From Membranipora membranacea (lineage: Eukaryota > Bryozoa > Gymnolaemata > Cheilostomatida > Membraniporidae), in NCBI GenBank assembly GCA_914767715.1, contig OU612072.1, forward strand, positions 19,220,001 through 19,284,000: 64,000 nt of DNA, given 5' to 3'. Positions 1-12,690 of the stretch are shown one piece after another. Made by a program: the position numbers and the translations under genes. Positions within the stretch are counted from its first letter, which is position 1; every line of letters starts with the position of its first letter. The notes under the pieces were generated by a model. The model saw nothing but the letters and a program-made list of their open reading frames with translations, was not told the DNA's origin and ran no database searches.

Positions 1-266
1 TCCGATGGCTATTTTAAATTTGAGCCTGCCGCTTGGCATGTTTTTTTATGACAAAAGTGGCCCTAGTTAAAAACGTTGCTGACGCCAAACAAAGAGGAGC
101 AGTCCCAAACGGGTTTCAGTTTCAAAGTCAGCATGAAATTGCCTACGTTATAGAGTAGGTTAGAAGGAAATCTATTTTTTAAACTGGCCGTAAAAAAAAC
201 CAAGGGTCCCCCCTTTGTTACTTTTTTTAATTTTACACTCGCTCTAATTCCTGTTCTATTTATCTT
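1..266. repeat. Partial unit at left edge
   Basis: The window opens inside a unit, at about unit position 68 (TCCGATGGC), so the array continues to the left. The part present has the j/d-lineage markers CGCTTGGCATG and CCCAAACGGG. It also has CCCTAGTTAAA and AAACAAAGAGG, a combination seen again in the units starting at 5279, 7952, 10957 and 21308. Confidence 0.9.
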
Positions 267-1937
267 AGGATCTTGATATTCGGGATTTAGAATGAGGCCA
301 ATGAGGCCATCAGCTGGTGAGAGTTTGAAAGAATTCCAATGGCTATTTCAAATTTGAACCTGCCGTATGGCATGTTTTTTAATGACAAAAGTGGCCCTCT
401 TTAAAAACGTTGTTGGCGCCAAACTAAGAGGAGCAGTCCAGAACGGGTTTCAGTTTCAAAGTCAGCATGAAATTGCCTACGTTATAGAGTAGGTTAGAAG
501 GAAATCTATTTTTTAAACTGGCCGTAAAAAAAACCAAGGGTCCCCCCTTTGTTACTTTTTTAATTTTAAACTCGCTCCAATTCCTGTTCTATTTATCTTA
601 GGATCTTGATATTCGGGATTTAGAATGAGGCCAATGATGCCATCAGCTGGTGAGAGTTTGAAAGAATTCCGATGGCTATTTCAAATTTGAGCCTGCCGTA
701 TGGCATGTTTTTTTATGACAAAAGTGGCACTCGTTAAAAACGTTGTTGACGCCAAACTAAGAGGAGCAGTCCCGAACGGGTTTCAGTTTCAAAGTCAGCA
801 TGAAATTGGCTGCGTCATAGAGTAGGTTACAAGGAAATCTATTTTTTAAACTGGCCGTAAAAAAAACCAAGTGTCCCCCCTCTGTTACTTTTTTAAATTT
901 TAATTTCGTTCTAATTCCTGTTCTATGTATCGTAGGATCTTGATATTTGGAATTTTGAATGAGGCCAATGAGGCCATCAGCTGGTCAGAGTTTGAAAGAA
1001 TTCCGATGGCTATTTCAAATTTGAGCCTGCCGTTTGGCATGTTTTTTTATGACAAAAGTGGCCCTCGTTAAAAACGTTGCTGACGCCAAACTAAGAGGAG
1101 CAGTCCCGAACGGGTTTCAGTTTCAAAGTCAGCATGAAATTGCCTACGTTATAGAGTAGGTTAGAAGGAAATCTATTTTTTAAACTGGCCGTAAAAAAAA
1201 CCAAGGGTCCCCCCTTTGTTACTTTTTTAATTTTAAACTCGCTCTAATTCCTGTTCTATTTATCGTAGGATCTTGATATTTGGGATTTAGAATGAAGCCA
1301 ATGAGGCCATCAGCTGGTGAGAGTTAGAAAGAATTACGATGGCTATTTCAAATTTGAGCCTGCCGCTTGGCATGTTTTTTTATGACAAAAGTGGCTCTCG
1401 TTAAAAACGTTGTTGGCGCCAAACTAAGAGGAGCAGTCCCGAACGGGTTTCAGTTTCAAAGTCAGCATGAAATTGGCTGCATCATAGAGTAGGTTAGAAG
1501 GAAATCTATTTTTTAAACTGGCCGTAAAAAAAACCAAGGGTCCCCCCCCCTTTGTTACTTTTTTAAATTTTAAACTCGCTCTAATTCCTGTTCTATTTAT
1601 TGTAGGATCTTGATATTTGGGATTTTGAATGAGGCCAATGAGGCCATCAGCTGGTCAGAGTTTGAAAGAATTTTGATGGCTATTTCAAATTTGAGCCTGC
1701 CGTATGGCATGTTTTTTTATGACAAAAGTGGCCCTCGTTAAAAACGTTGTTGACGTCAAACTAAGAGGGGCAGTCCCGAACGGGTTTCAGTTTCAAAGTC
1801 AGCATGAAATTGCCTACGTTATAGAGTAGGTTAGAAGGAAATCTATTTTTTAAACTGGCCGTAAAAAAAACCAAGGGTCCCCCCTTTGTTACTTTTTTTA
1901 ATTTTAAACTCGCTCTAATTCCTGTTCTATTTATCGT
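267..1937. repeat. Mixed units 1-5, including the GATGCC trimer
   Basis: Unit starts are 267, 600, 934, 1267 and 1604. Units 600, 934 and 1267 carry the linked markers AATGATGCC with CGCTCCAATT, TATTTGGAATTTTG, and GAATGAAGCC. The same three markers occur in the same order at 11624-12624 and 21975-22975, so they form a dispersed three-unit block. The unit at 1267 is 337 bp because its C run is nine long (near 1542). It shares CGCTTGG with TTGGCGCC with the unit at 23889. The unit at 1604 carries AATTTTGATGG, seen again at 22976 and 24224. Confidence 0.85.
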
Positions 1938-4900
1938 AGGATCTTGATATTCGGGATTTAGAATGAGGCCAATGAGGCCATCAGCTGGTCAGAGTTTGAA
2001 AGAATTCCGATGGCTATTTAAAACTTGAGCCTGCTGTTTGGCATGTTTTTTTATGAGAAAAGTAGCACTCGTTTAAAACATTGCTGACGCCAAACTAAGA
2101 GGAGAAGTCCCGAACGGGTTTCAGTTTTAAAGTCAGCATGAAATTGCCTACGTTATAGAGTAGGTTAGAAGGAAATCTATTTTTTAATCTGGTCGTAAAA
2201 AAAACCAAGGGTCCCCCTTTTGTTACTTTTTTTAATTTTAAACTCGCTCTAATTCCTGTTCTATTTATCGTAGGATCTTGATATTCGGGATTTAGAATGA
2301 GGCCAATGAGGCCATCAGCTGGTGAGAGTTTGAAAGAATTCCGATGGCTATTTCAAATTTGAGCCTGCCGTATGGCATGTTTTTTTATGACAAAAGTGGC
2401 CCTCGTTGAAAACGTTGTTGGCGCCAAACTAAGAGGACCAGTCCCGAACGGGTTTCAGTTTCAAAGTCAGCATGAAATTGGCTGCGTTATAGAGTAGGTT
2501 AGAAGGAAATCTATTTTTTAAACTTGCCGTAAAAAAAACCAAGGGTCCCCCCTCTGATACTTTTTTAAATTTTAAATTCGTTCTAATTCCTGTTCTTTGT
2601 ATTGTAGGATCTTGATATTCGGGATTTTGAATGAGGCCAATGAGGCCATCAGCTGGTCAGAGTTTGAAAGAATTCCGATGGCTATTTCAAATTTGAGCCT
2701 GCCGCTTGGCATGTTTTTTTATGACAAAAGTGGCCCTCGTTAAAAACGTTGCTGACGCCAAACTAAGAGGAGCAGTCCCAAACGGGTTTCAGTTTCAAAG
2801 TCAGCATGAAATTGCCTACGTTATAGAGTAGGTTAGAAGGAAATCTATTTTTTAAACTGGCCGTAAAAAAAACCAAGGGTCCCCCCTTTGTTACTTTTTT
2901 TAATTTTACACTCGCTCTAATTCCTGTTCCATTTATCGTAGGATCTTGATATTCGGGATTTAGAATGAGGCCAATGAGGCCATCAGCTGGTCAGAGTTTG
3001 AAAGAATTCCGATGGCTATTTAAAACTTGAGCCTGCTGTTTGGCATGCTTTTTTATGACAAAAGTAGCACTCGTTAAAAACATTGCTGACGCCAAACTAA
3101 GAGGAGCAGTCCCGAACGGGTTTCAGTTTTAAAGTCAGCATGAAATTGCCTACGTTATAGAGTAGGTTAGAAGGAAATCTATTTTTTAAACTGGCCGTAA
3201 AAAAAACCAAGGGTCCCCCCTTTGTTACTTTTTTTAAATTTTAAACTCGCTCTAATTCCTGTTTTATTTATCGTAAGATCTTGATATTCGGGATTTTGAA
3301 TGAGGCCAATGAGGCCATCAGCTGGTCAGAGTTTGATAGAATTCCGATGGCTATTTCAAATTTGAGCCTGCCGTTTGGCATGTTTTTTTATGACAAAAGT
3401 GGCCCTCGTTAAAAACGTTGCTGACGCCAAACTAAGAGGAGCAGTCCCGAACGGGTTTCAGTTTCAAAGTCAGCATGAAATTGCCTACGTTATAGAGTAG
3501 GTTAGAAGGAAATCTATTTTTTAAACTGGCCGTAAAAAAAACCAAGGGTCCCCCCCTTTGTTACTTTTTTTAATTTTTAACTCGCTCTTATTCCTGTTCT
3601 ATTTATCGTAGGATCTTGATATTCGGGATTTTGAATGAGGCCAATGAGGCCATCAGCTGGTCAGAGGTTGAAAGATTTCCGATGGCTACTTCAAATTTGA
3701 GCCTGCCGTTTTGCATGTTTTTTTATGACAAAAGTGGCCCTCGCTAAAAATGTTGCTGACGTCAAACTAAGAGGAGCAGTCCCAGACGGGTTTCAGTTTC
3801 AAAGTCAGCATGAAATTGCCTACGTTATAGAGTAGGTTAGAAGGAAATCTATTTTTTAAACTGGCCGTAAAAAAAACCAAGGGTCCCCCCTTTGTTACTT
3901 TTTTTAATTTTTAACTCGCTCTTATTCCTGTTCTATTTATCGTAGGATCTTGATATTCGGGATTTTGAATGAGGCCAATGAGGCCATCAGCTGGTCAGAG
4001 GTTGAAAGATTTCCGATGGCTACTTCAAATTTGAGCCTGCCGTTTTGCATGTTTTTTTATGACAAAAGTGGCCCTCGTTAAAAATGTTGCTGACGTCAAA
4101 CTAAGAGGAGCAGTCCCAGACGGGTTTCAGTTTCAAAGTCAGCATGAAATTGCCTACGTTATAGGGTAGGTTAGAAGGAAATCTATTTTTTAAACTGGCC
4201 GTAAAAAAAACCAAGGGTCCCCCCTTTGTTACTTTTTTTAATTTTACACTCGCTCTAATTCCTGTTCTATTTATCGTAGGATCTTGATATTCGGGATTTA
4301 GAATGAGGCCAATGAGGCCATCAGCTGGTCAGAGTTTGAAAGAAATCCGATGGCTATTTTAAATTTGAGCCTGCCGCTTGGCATGTTTTTTTATGACAAA
4401 AGTGGCCCTCGTTAAAAACGTTGCTGACGCCAAACTAAGAGGAGCAGTCCCAAACGGGTTTCAGTTTCAAAGTCAGCATGAAATTGCCTACGTTATAGAG
4501 TAGGTTAGAAGGAGATCTATTTTTTAAACTGGCCGTAAAAAAAACCAAGGGTCCCCCCTTTGTTACTTTTTTTAATTTTAAACTCGCTCTAATTCCTGTT
4601 CTATTTATTGTAGGATCTTGATATTCGGGATTTAGAATGAGGCCAATGAGGCCATCAGCTGGTGAGAGTTTGAAAGAATTCCGATGGCTATTTCAAATTT
4701 GAGCCTGCCGTATGGCATGTTTTTTATGACAAAAGGGGCCCTCGTTAAAAACATTGTTGGCGCCAAACTAAGAGGAGCAGTCCCGAACGGGTTTCAGTTT
4801 CAAAGTAAGCATGAAATTGGCTGCGTTATAGAGTAGGTTAGAAGGAAATCTATTTTTTAAACTGGCCGTAAAAAAAACCAAGGGTCCCCCCTCTGATACT

Positions 4901-4944
4901 TTTTTAAATTTTAAATTCGTTCTAATTCCTGTTCTATGTATTGT
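1938..4944. repeat. HOR copy, order b-c-d-e-g-h-i-j-k
   Basis: Unit starts are 1938 (b), 2272 (c), 2606 (d), 2940 (e), 3275 (g), 3610 (h), 3944 (i), 4278 (j) and 4612 (k). Lineage b has CTATTTAAAACTTGAG with AATCTGGTCG. Lineage c has CGTATGGCATG, TTGGCGCC and ATTGGCTGCG. Lineage d has CGCTTGGCATG and CCCAAACGGG. Lineage e resembles b but has AAACTGGCCG. Lineage g has GTTTGATAGAATTCC. Lineages h and i have GAGGTTGAAAGATTTCC and CGTTTTGCATG. Compared with the complete 11-mer at 13623, lineage a is not clear and f (AATTCCAGTGGC) is absent. The last two units are also the first two of the 8-unit duplication. Confidence 0.8.
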
Positions 4945-6950
4945 AGGATCTTGATATTCGGGATTTTGAATGACGCCAATGAGGTCATCAGCTGGTCAGA
5001 GTTTGAAAGAATTCCGATGGCTATTTCAAATTTGAGCCTGCCGTTTGGCATGTTTTTTTATGACAAAAGTGGCCCTCGTTAAAAACGTTGTTGGCGCCAA
5101 ACTAAGAGGACCAGTCCCGAACGAATTTCAGTTTTAAAGTCAGCATGAAATTGGCTGCGTTATAGAGTAGGTTAGAAGGAAATCTATTTTTTAAACTGGC
5201 CGTAAAAAAAACCAAGGGTCCCCCCTCTGATACTTTTTTAAATTTTAAATTCGTTCTAAATCCTGTTCTATGTATCGTAGGATCTTGATATTCGGGATTT
5301 TGAATGAGGCCAATGAGGCCATCAGCTGGTCAGTGTTTGAAAGAATTCCGATGGCTATTTTAAATTTGAGCCTGCCGCTTGGCATGTTTTTTTATGACAA
5401 AAGTGGCCCTAGTTAAAAACGTTGCTCACGCCAAACAAAGAGGAGCAGTCCCAAACGGGTTTCAGTTTCAAAGTCAGCATGAAATTGCCTACGTTATAGA
5501 GTAGGTTAGAAGGAAATCTATTTTTTAAACTGGCCGTAAAAAAAACCAAGGGTCCCCCCTTTGTTACTTTTTTTAATTTTACACTCGCTCTAATTCCTGT
5601 TCTATGTCTCGTAGGATCTTGATATTCGGGATTTTGAATGAGGCCAATGAGGCCATCAGCTGGTCAGAGTTTGAAAGAATTCCGATGGCTATTTCAAATT
5701 TGAGCCTGCCGTTTGGCATGTTTTTTTATAACAAAAGTGGCCCTCGTTAAAAACGTTGCTGACGCCAAACTAAGACGAGCAGTCCCGAACGGCTTTCAGT
5801 TTCAAAGTCAGCATGAAATTGCCTACGTTATAGAGTAGGTTAGAAGGAAATCTATTTTTTAAACTGGCCGTAAAAAAAACCAAGGGTCCCCCCTTTGTTA
5901 CTTTTTTTAATTTTACACTCGCTCTAATTCCTGTTCCATTTATCGTAGGATCTTGATATTCGGGATTTAGAATGAGGCCAATGAGGCCATCAGCTGGTCA
6001 GAGTTTGAAAGAATTCCGATGGCTATTTAAAACTTGAGCCTGCTGTTTGGCATGTTTTTTTATGACAAAAGTAGCACTCGTTAAAAACATTGCTGACGCC
6101 AAACTAAGAGGAGCAGTCCCGAATGGGTTTCAGATTTAAAGTCAGCATGAAATTGCCTACGTTATAGAGTAGGTTAGAAGGAAATCTATTTTTTAAACTG
6201 GCCGTAAAAAAAACCAAGGGTCCCCCCTTTGTTACTTTTTTTTAATTTTACACTCGCTCTAATTCCTGTTCCATTTATCGTAGGATCTTGATATTCGGGA
6301 TTTAGAATGAGGCCAATGAGGCCATCAGCTGGTCAGAGTTTGAAAGAATTCCGATGGCTATTTAAAACTTGAGCCTGCTGTTTGGCATGTTTTTTTATGA
6401 CAAAAGTAGCACTCGTTAAAAACATTGCTGACGCCAAACTAAGAGGAGCAGTCCCGAACGGGTTTCAGTTTTAAAGTCAGCATGAAATTGCCTACGTTAT
6501 AGAGTAGGTTAGAAGGAAATCTATTTTTTAAACTGGCCGTAAAAAAAACCAAGGGTCCCCCCTTTGTTACTTTTTTTAAATTTTAAACTCGCTCTAATTC
6601 CTGTTTTAGTTATCGTAAGATCTTGATATTCGGGATTTTGAATGAGGCCAATGAGGCCATCAGCTGGTCAGAGTTTGATAGAATTCCGATGGCTATTTCA
6701 AATTTGAGCCTGCCGTTTGGCATGTTTTTTATGACAAAAGTGGCCCTCGTTAAAAACGTTGCTGACGCCAAACTAAGAGGAGCAGTCCCGAACGGGTTTC
6801 AGTTTCAAAGTCAGCATGAAATTGCCTACGTTATAGAGTAGGTTAGAAGGAAATCTATTTTTTAAACTGGCCGTAAAAAAAACCAAGGGTCCCCCCCTTT
6901 GTTACTTTTTTTAATTTTTAACTCGCTCTTATTCCTGTTCTATTTATCGT
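4278..6950. repeat. 8-unit HOR, copy 1 (2673 bp)
   Basis: Unit starts are 4278, 4612, 4945, 5279, 5613, 5947, 6282 and 6617. Rare private variants recur exactly 2672-2673 bp downstream: GAACGAATTTCAG (5121), CAGTGTTTG (about 5332), TTTATAACAAAAG (about 5726), AATGGGTTTCAGATTT (about 6123) and the T6 unit near 4719. The two copies are therefore a recent tandem duplication. The unit at 6617 has T6 instead of T7, which opens a chance 72-codon frame. Confidence 0.9.
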
Positions 6951-9623
6951 AGGATCTTGATATTCGGGATTTTGAATGAGGCCAATGAGGCCATCAGCTG
7001 GTCAGAGTTTGAAAGAAATCCGATGGCTATTTTAAATTTGAGCCTGCCGCTTGGCATGTTTTTTTATGACAAAAGTGGCCCTCGTTAAAAACGTTGCTGA
7101 CGCCAAACTAAGAGGAGCAGTCCCAAACGGGTTTCAGTTTCAAAGTCAGCATGAAATTGCCTACGTTATAGAGTAGGTTAGAAGGAAATCTATTTTTTAA
7201 ACTGGCCGTAAAAAAAACCAAGGGTCCCCCCTTTGTTACTTTTTTTAATTTTAAACTCGCTCTAATTCCTGTTCTATTTATTGTAGGATCTTGATATTCG
7301 GGATTTAGAATGAGGCCAATGAGGCCATCAGCTGGTGAGAGTTTGAAAGAATTCCGATGGCTATTTCAAATTTGAGCCTGCCGTATGGCATGTTTTTTAT
7401 GACAAAAGGGGCCCTCGTTAAAAACATTGTTGGCGCCAAACTAAGAGGAGCAGTCCCGAACGGGTTTCAGTTTCAAAGTAAGCATGAAATTGGCTGCGTT
7501 ATAGAGTAGGTTAGAAGGAAATCTATTTTTTAAACTGGCCGTAAAAAAAACCAAGGGTCCCCCCTCTGATACTTTTTTAAATTTTAAATTCGTTCTAATT
7601 CCTGTTCTATGTATTGTAGGATCTTGATATTCGGGATTTTGAATGACGCCAATGAGGTCATCAGCTGGTCAGAGTTTGAAAGAATTCCGATGGCTATTTC
7701 AAATTTGAGCCTGCCGTTTGGCATGTTTTTTTATGACAAAAGTGGCCCTCGTTAAAAACGTTGTTGGCGCCAAACTAAGAGGACCAGTCCCGAACGAATT
7801 TCAGTTTCAAAGTCAGCATGAAATTGGCTGCGTTATAGAGTAGGTTAGAAGGAAATCTATTTTTTAAACTGGCCGTAAAAAAAACCAAGGGTCCCCCCTC
7901 TGATACTTTTTTAAATTTTAAATTCGTTCTAAATCCTGTTCTATGTATCGTAGGATCTTGATATTCGGGATTTTGAATGAGACCAATGAGGCCATCAGCT
8001 GGTCAGTGTTTGAAAGAATTCCGATGGCTATTTTAAATTTGAGCCTGCCGCTTGGCATGTTTTTTTATGACAAAAGTGGCCCTAGTTAAAAACGTTGCTG
8101 ACGCCAAACAAAGAGGAGCAGTCCCAAACGGGTTTCAGTTTCAAAGTCAGCATGAAATTGCCTACGTTATAGAGTAGGTTAGAAGGAAATCTATTTTTTA
8201 AACTGGCCGTAAAAAAAACCAAGGGTCCCCCCTTTGTTACTTTTTTTAATTTTACACTCGCTCTAATTCCTGTTCTATGTCTCGTAGGATCTTGATATTC
8301 GGGATTTTGAATGAGGCCAATGAGGCCATCAGCTGGTCAGAGTTTGAAAGAATTCCGATGGCTATTTCAAATTTGAGCCTGCCGTTTGGCATGTTTTTTT
8401 ATAACAAAAGTGGCCCTCGTTAAAAACGTTGCTGACGCCAAACTAAGACGAGCAGTCCCGAACGGCTTTCAGTTTCAAAGTCAGCATGAAATTGCCTACG
8501 TTATAGAGTAGGTTAGAAGGAAATCTATTTTTTAAACTGGCCGTAAAAAAAACCAAGGGTCCCCCCTTTGTTACTTTTTTTAATTTTACACTCGCTCTAA
8601 TTCCTGTTCCATTTATCGTAGGATCTTGATATTCGGGATTTAGAATGAGGCCAATGAGGCCATCAGCTGGTCAGAGTTTGAAAGAATTCCGATGGCTATT
8701 TAAAACTTGAGCCTGCTGTTTGGCATGTTTTTTTATGACAAAAGTAGCACTCGTTAAAAACATTGCTGACGCCAAACTAAGAGGAGCAGTCCCGAATGGG
8801 TTTCAGATTTAAAGTCAGCATGAAATTGCCTACGTTATAGAGTAGGTTAGAAGGAAATCTATTTTTTAAACTGGCCGTAAAAAAAACCAAGGGTCCCCCC
8901 TTTGTTACTTTTTTTAATTTTACACTCGCTCTAATTCCTGTTCCATTTATCGTAGGGTCTTGATATTCGGGATTTAGAATGAGGCCAATGAGGCCATCAG
9001 CTGGTCAGAGTTTGAAAGAATTCCGATGGCTATTTAAAACTTGAGCCTGCTGTTTGGCATGTTTTTTTATGACAAAAGTAGCACTCGTTAAAAACATTGC
9101 TGACGCCAAACTAAGAGGAGCAGTCCCGAACGGGTTTCAGTTTTAAAGTCAGCATGAAATGGCCTACGTTATAGAGTAGGTTAGAAGGAAATCTATTTTT
9201 TAAACTGGCCGTAAAAAAAACCAAGGGTCCCCCCTTTGTTACTTTTTTTAAATTTTAAACTCGCTCTAATTCCTGTTTTATTTATCGTAAGATCTTGATA
9301 TTCGGGATTTTGAATGAGGCCAATGAGGCCATCAGCTGGTCAGAGTTTGATAGAATTCCGATGGCTATTTCAAATTTGAGCCTGCCGTTTGGCATGTTTT
9401 TTTATGACAAAAGTGGCCCTCGTTAAAAACGTTGCTGACGCCAAACTAAGAGGAGCAGTCCCGAACGGGTTTCAGTTTCAAAGTCAGCATGAAATTGCCT
9501 ACGTTATAGAGTAGGTTAGAAGGAAATCTATTTTTTAAACTGGCCGTAAAAAAAACCAAGGGTCCCCCCCTTTGTTACTTTTTTTAATTTTTAACTCGCT
9601 CTTATTCCTGTTCTATTTATCGT
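6951..9623. repeat. 8-unit HOR, copy 2 (2673 bp)
   Basis: Unit starts are 6951, 7285, 7618, 7952, 8286, 8620, 8954 and 9289. This copies 4278-6950 with few differences, for example GAGACCAATG near 7979 for GAGGCCAATG, and GTAGGGTCTT at 8952. The first unit is chimeric: its head matches the h unit at 3610 and its body matches the j unit at 4278. After 9623 the sequence continues with h and i units like those at 3610-4277, and not with a third copy. Confidence 0.9.
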
Positions 9624-10956
9624 AGGATCTTGATATTCGGGATTTTGAATGAGGCCAATGAGGCCATCAGCTGGTCAGAGGTTGAAAGATTTCCGATGGC
9701 TACTTCAAATTTGAGCCTGCCGTTTTGCATGTTTTTTTATGACAAAAGTGGCCCTCGCTAAAAATGTTGCTGACGTCAAACTAAGAGGAGCAGTCCCAGA
9801 CGGGTTTCAGTTTCAAAGTCAGCATGAAATTGCCTACGTTATAGAGTAGGTTAGAAGGAAATCTATTTTTTAAACTGGCCGTAAAAAAAACCAAGGGTCC
9901 CCCCTTTGTTACTTTTTTTAATTTTTAACTCGCTCTTATTCCTGTTCTATTTATCGTAGGATCTTGATATTCGGGATTTTGAATGAGGCCAATGAGGCCA
10001 TCAGCTGGTCAGAGGTTGAAAGATTTCCGATGGCTACTTCAAATTTGAGCCTGCCGTTTTGCATGTTTTTTTATGACAAAAGTGGCCCTCGTTAAAAATG
10101 TTGCTGACGTCAAACTAAGAGGAGCAGTCCCAGACGGGTTTCAGTTTCAAAGTCAGCATGAAATTGCCTACGTTATAGAGTAGGTTAGAAGGAAATCTAT
10201 TTTTTAAACTGGCCGTAAAAAAAACCAAGGGTCCCCCCTTTGTTACTTTTTTAATTTTACACTCGCTCTAATTCCTGTTCTATTTATCGTAGGATCTTGA
10301 TATTCGGGATTTAGAATGAGGCCAATGAGGCCATCAGCTGGTCAGAGTTTGAAAGAAATCCGATGGCTATTTCAAATTTGAGCCTGCCGCTTGGCATGTT
10401 TTTTTATGACAAAAGTGGCCCTCGTTAAAAACGTTGTTGGCGCCAAACTAAGAGGAGCAGTCCCGAACGGGTTTCAGTTTCAAAGTAAGCATGAAATTGG
10501 CTGCGTTAGAGTAGGTTAGAAGGAAATCTATTTTTTAAACTGGCCGTAAAAAAAACCAAGGGTCCCCCCTCTGATACTTTTTTAAATTTTAAATTCGTTC
10601 TAATTCCTGTTCTATGTATCGTAGGATCTTGATATTCGGGATTTTGAATGACGCCAATGAGGTCATCAGCTGGTCAGAGTTTGAAAGAATTCCGATGGCT
10701 ATTTCAAATTTGAGCCTGCCGTTTGGCATGTTTTTTTATGACAAAAGTGGCCCTCGTTAAAAACGTTGTTGGCGCCAAACTAAGAGGACCAGTCCCGAAC
10801 GAATTTCAGTTTCAACGTCAGCATGAAATTGGCTGCGTTATAGAGTAGGTTAGAAGGAAATCTATTTTTTAAACTGGCCGTAAAAAAAACCAAGGGTCCC
10901 CCCTCTGATACATTTTTAAATTTTAAATTCGTTCTAAATCCTGTTCTATGTATCGT
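9624..10956. repeat. Units h, i and two c-like units
   Basis: Unit starts are 9624, 9958, 10291 and 10623. The first two repeat the h-i pair of 3610-4277, at an offset of 6014 bp. The unit at 10291 is 332 bp because GCGTTATAGAG has lost two bases (near 10504). It starts like j (GAAAGAAATCC) but carries the c-like body TTGGCGCC and ATTGGCTGCG. The unit at 10623 carries GAATGACGCC, ATGAGGTCATC and the GAACGAATTTCAG marker, the third copy of that marker in the window. Confidence 0.8.
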
Positions 10957-12690
10957 AGGATCTTGATATTCGGGATTTTGAATGAGGCCAATGAGGCCAT
11001 CAGCTGGTCAGTGTTTGAAAGAATTCCGATGGCTATTTTAAATTTGAGCCTGCCGCTTGGCATGTTTTTTTATGACAAAAGTGGCCCTAGTTAAAAACGT
11101 TGCTGACGCCAAACAAAGAGGAGCAGTCCCAAACGGGTTTCAGTTTCAAAGTCAGCATGAAATTGCCTACATTATAGAGTAGGTTAGAAGGAAATCTATT
11201 TTTTAAACTGGCCGTAAAAAAAACCAAGGGTCCCCCCTTTGTTACTTTTTTTAATTTTACACTCGCTCTAATTCCTGTTCTATGTCTCGTAGGATCTTGA
11301 TATTCGGGATTTTGAATGAGGCCAATGAGGCCATCAGCTGGTCAGAGTTTGAAAGAATTCCGATGGCTATTTCAAATTTGAGCCTGCCGTTTGGCATGTT
11401 TTTTTATAACAAAAGTGGCCCTCGTTAAAAACGTTGCTGACGCCAAACTAAGACGAGCAGTCCCGAACGGCTTTCAGTTTCAAAGTCAGCATGAAATTGC
11501 CTACGTTATAGAGTAGGTTAGAAGGAAATCTATTTTTTAAACTGGCCGTAAAAAAAACCAAGGGTCCCCCCTTTGTTACTTTTTTAATTTTAAACTCGCT
11601 CCAATTCCTGTTCTATTTATCTTAGGATCTTGATATTCGGGATTTAGAATGAGGCCAATGATGCCATCAGCTGGTGAGAGTTTGAAAGAATTCCGATGGC
11701 TATTTCAAATTTGAGCCTGCCGTATGGCATGTTTTTTTATGACAAAAGTGGCACTCGTTAAAAACGTTGTTGACGCCAAACTAAGAGGAGCAGTCCCGAA
11801 CGGGTTTCAGTTTCAAAGTCAGCATGAAATTGGCTGCGTCATAGAGTAGGTTACAAGGAAATCTATTTTTTAAACTGGCCGTAAAAAAAACCAAGTGTCC
11901 CCCCTCTGTTACTTTTTTAAATTTTAATTTCGTTCTAATTCCTGTTCTATGTATCGTAGGATCTTGATATTTGGAATTTTGAATGAGGCCAATGAGGCCA
12001 TCAGCTGGTCAGAGTTTGAAAGAATTCCGATGGCTATTTCAAATTTGAGCCTGCCGTTTGGCATGTTTTTTTATGACAAAAGTGGCCCTCGTTAAAAACG
12101 TTGCTGACGCCAAACTAAGAGGAGCAGTCCCGAACGGGTTTCAGTTTCAAAGTCAGCATGAAATTGCCTACGTTATAGAGTAGGTTAGAAGGAAATCTAT
12201 TTTTTAAACTGGCCGTAAAAAAAACCAAGGGTCCCCCCTTTGTTACTTTTTTAATTTTAAACTCGCTCTAATTCCTGTTCTATTTATCGTAGGATCTTGA
12301 TATTTGGGATTTAGAATGAAGCCAATGAGGCCATCAGCTGGTGAGAGTTTGAAAGAATTCCGATGGCTATTTCAAATTTGAGCCTGCCGTATGGCATGTT
12401 TTTTTATGACAAAAGTGGCCCTCGTTAAAAACGTTGTTGGCGCCAAACTAAGAGGAGCAGTCCCGAACGGGTTTCAGTTTCAAAGTCAGCATGAAATTGG
12501 CTGCGTCATAGAGTAGGTTAGAAGGAAATCTATTTTTTAAACTGGCCGTAAAAAAAACCAAGGGTCCCCCCTCTGTTACTTTTTTAAATTTTAAATTCGT
12601 TCTAATTCCTGTTCTATGTATCGTAGGATCTTGATATTCGGGATTATGAATGAGGCCAATGAGGCCATTAGCTGGTCAGAGTTTGAAAGA
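10957..12690. repeat. Dispersed duplicate of 21308-23041, copy 1
   Basis: Unit starts are 10957, 11291, 11624, 11958, 12291 and 12625. Markers in order are CCCTAGTTAAA with CCTACATTATAG, then TTTATAACAAAAG with AAGACGAGCAG, AATGATGCC, TTTGGAATTTTG, GAATGAAGCC and GATTATGAATG with GCCATTAGCTGG. The same series appears 10351 bp further on, and both ends of the block keep that offset. The middle three units also match 600-1603. Confidence 0.85.

Noticed and set aside
6623-6841. 72-codon plus-strand frame, with similar 77-codon frames at 23880-24113, 59425-59658 and 63431-63664
   Set aside because: These are the same part of the satellite unit. They open only where the T7 run is T6 and the TTTAGAATG stop is replaced (TTTTGAATG or TTATGAATG). 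Most units are frameshifted or stopped, the 334-bp length does not keep frame, and an antisense frame overlaps in three of the four units. I see no sign of selection for protein.
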